Assembly (NCBI RefSeq): GCF_005048855.1
Contig: NZ_SUME01000001.1
Span: 496,001-560,000, forward strand
Source of the DNA: Sphingobacterium olei
GTDB taxonomy: Bacteria; Bacteroidota; Bacteroidia; Sphingobacteriales; Sphingobacteriaceae
Reading direction: 5' to 3'
Length of the DNA: 64,000 bases
Both the position numbers and the translations under genes were made by a program. Below the pieces are notes generated by a model that saw nothing but the letters and a program-made list of their open reading frames with translations, was not told the DNA's origin and did not search any database. Below are positions 63,286-64,000 of this stretch, one piece after another (within the stretch, counting starts at the first letter, position 1; each line of letters begins with the position of its first letter).

Positions 63286-64000
63286 ATGGACTACAATCAC
63301 AGATCAATTGAACAAAAGTGGCAGAAATTCTGGGCCGAAAATCAAACATTTAAAACAGCTGAATCGACTGACAAGCCAAAATATTACGTGTTGGATATGT
63401 TTCCCTATCCCTCGGGAGCCGGTTTACATGTCGGTCATCCACTAGGCTATATAGCATCTGATATTTTTTCCAGATATAAGCGATTAAAAGGATTTAATGT
63501 ATTGCATCCAATGGGCTACGATTCCTTCGGCTTGCCGGCAGAACAATATGCGATACAAACGGGGCAACATCCCGCTATTACGACAGCGGTAAATATCAAT
63601 CGCTATCGTGAACAATTAGATAATATAGGTTTCTCTTATGATTGGTCGCGTGAAGTACGGACGTCCAACCCCGATTATTATCGGTGGACACAATGGATTT
63701 TTATGCAATTGTTTAATTCTTGGTATAATAAGGATGCGGGCAAAGCGGAATCTATAGATACATTAATTGATAAGTTTAATAATTCCGGTTCTCAAGGTAT
63801 TAATGCAGAATCAGATGAAGATACTTCAGTCTTTTCTGCTGCGGACTGGAAAGTATTTTCAGAAGAAGAGCAACAGAGAGAACTGCTGAAATATCGCTTG
63901 GCTTACTTACGTGAAAGTACGGTGAACTGGTGTGCAGCGCTAGGGACGGTGTTAGCGAATGATGAGGTTATAAATGGTGTTTCCGAGCGGGGCGGTTATC
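63286..64000 (+). CDS. leuS: Leucyl-tRNA synthetase, N-terminal part (cut by window end)
   Basis: The frame from ATG 63286 stays open to the window edge (238 codons). HIGH-type motif is HVGH in [17 protein letters not shown] (about residues 40-56), followed by [26 protein letters not shown], the signature of bacterial Leu[20 protein letters not shown] begins the zinc/editing region. The KMSKS motif and the C-terminus lie outside the window. It is divergent from ftsX. Confidence 0.95.
   Translation, partial: MDYNHRSIEQKWQKFWAENQTFKTAESTDKPKYYVLDMFPYPSGAGLHVGHPLGYIASDIFSRYKRLKGFNVLHPMGYDSFGLPAEQYAIQTGQHPAITTAVNINRYREQLDNIGFSYDWSREVRTSNPDYYRWTQWIFMQLFNSWYNKDAGKAESIDTLIDKFNNSGSQGINAESDEDTSVFSAADWKVFSEEEQQRELLKYRLAYLRESTVNWCAALGTVLANDEVINGVSERGGY

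Overview
The window is a chromosomal segment from a member of the Bacteroidota, most likely the Sphingobacteriaceae. This is inferred from three things. Promoters have the Bacteroidota form TTTG-N19/20-TAnnTTTG, for example at both tRNA genes near 35.4 kb. Shine-Dalgarno sequences are almost absent. The gene families are typical of the group: DUF3098, DUF4249, DUF4294, DUF4783, a TonB-dependent receptor with a carboxypeptidase-regulatory domain, and bacillithiol deacetylase. Base composition is A+T-rich, and genes sit close together on both strands.

Layout. 1-10 kb: a truncated NfeD-type membrane protease, an ABC-F ATPase divergent from pyrD, a PPK2 polyphosphate kinase, a satD-DUF3307 pair behind two matching operator palindromes, a serine hydrolase, and an Lrp regulator with a DMT exporter. 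10-19 kb: a large FAD/Fe-S dehydrogenase, secreted proteins, an esterase, a TonB receptor with its DUF4249 lipoprotein, and a polysaccharide deacetylase. 19-28.6 kb: housekeeping genes (apt, terC, gpmI, nadC, plsY, an M48 protease, a flavoprotein).

28.7-36 kb is the accessory part. It holds an orphan chemoreceptor-like sensor protein, an orphan LytTR regulator, small secreted proteins, a HEPN-like/DUF2807 pair, a frameshifted fibronectin-III protein, a decayed tyrosine recombinase beside tRNA-Ser, other coding remnants and a very A+T-rich spacer. It reads as a decaying genomic island at a tRNA locus.

36-64 kb is mostly core: an S9 peptidase, a glycosyltransferase facing a GH130 enzyme, a patatin, duplicated tRNA-Arg(ACG) genes, adk-obgE, accA, an MscS channel, coaA, a minus-strand run (rsh, fur-like, purA, pabB, a SpmA/SpmB-like protein, mgsA, osmC), DUF4294-gpx-bshB1, the cell-envelope operon ftsX-DUF3098-uppP-truB-ribF, and the start of leuS.

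The most interesting signals are regulatory. Two TTATCA-N7-TGATAA operators lie at the satD promoter, one of them over its -7 box. A palindrome AATGCAAAGCATT sits at the same place inside the promoter spacer of three unrelated transcription units (gpmI, coaA and the glycosyltransferase gene). Several -7 boxes lie so close to start codons that the mRNAs should be leaderless or nearly so. No CRISPR array, rRNA or intact insertion sequence was seen. All family assignments come from reading the sequence by eye; no database search was run.
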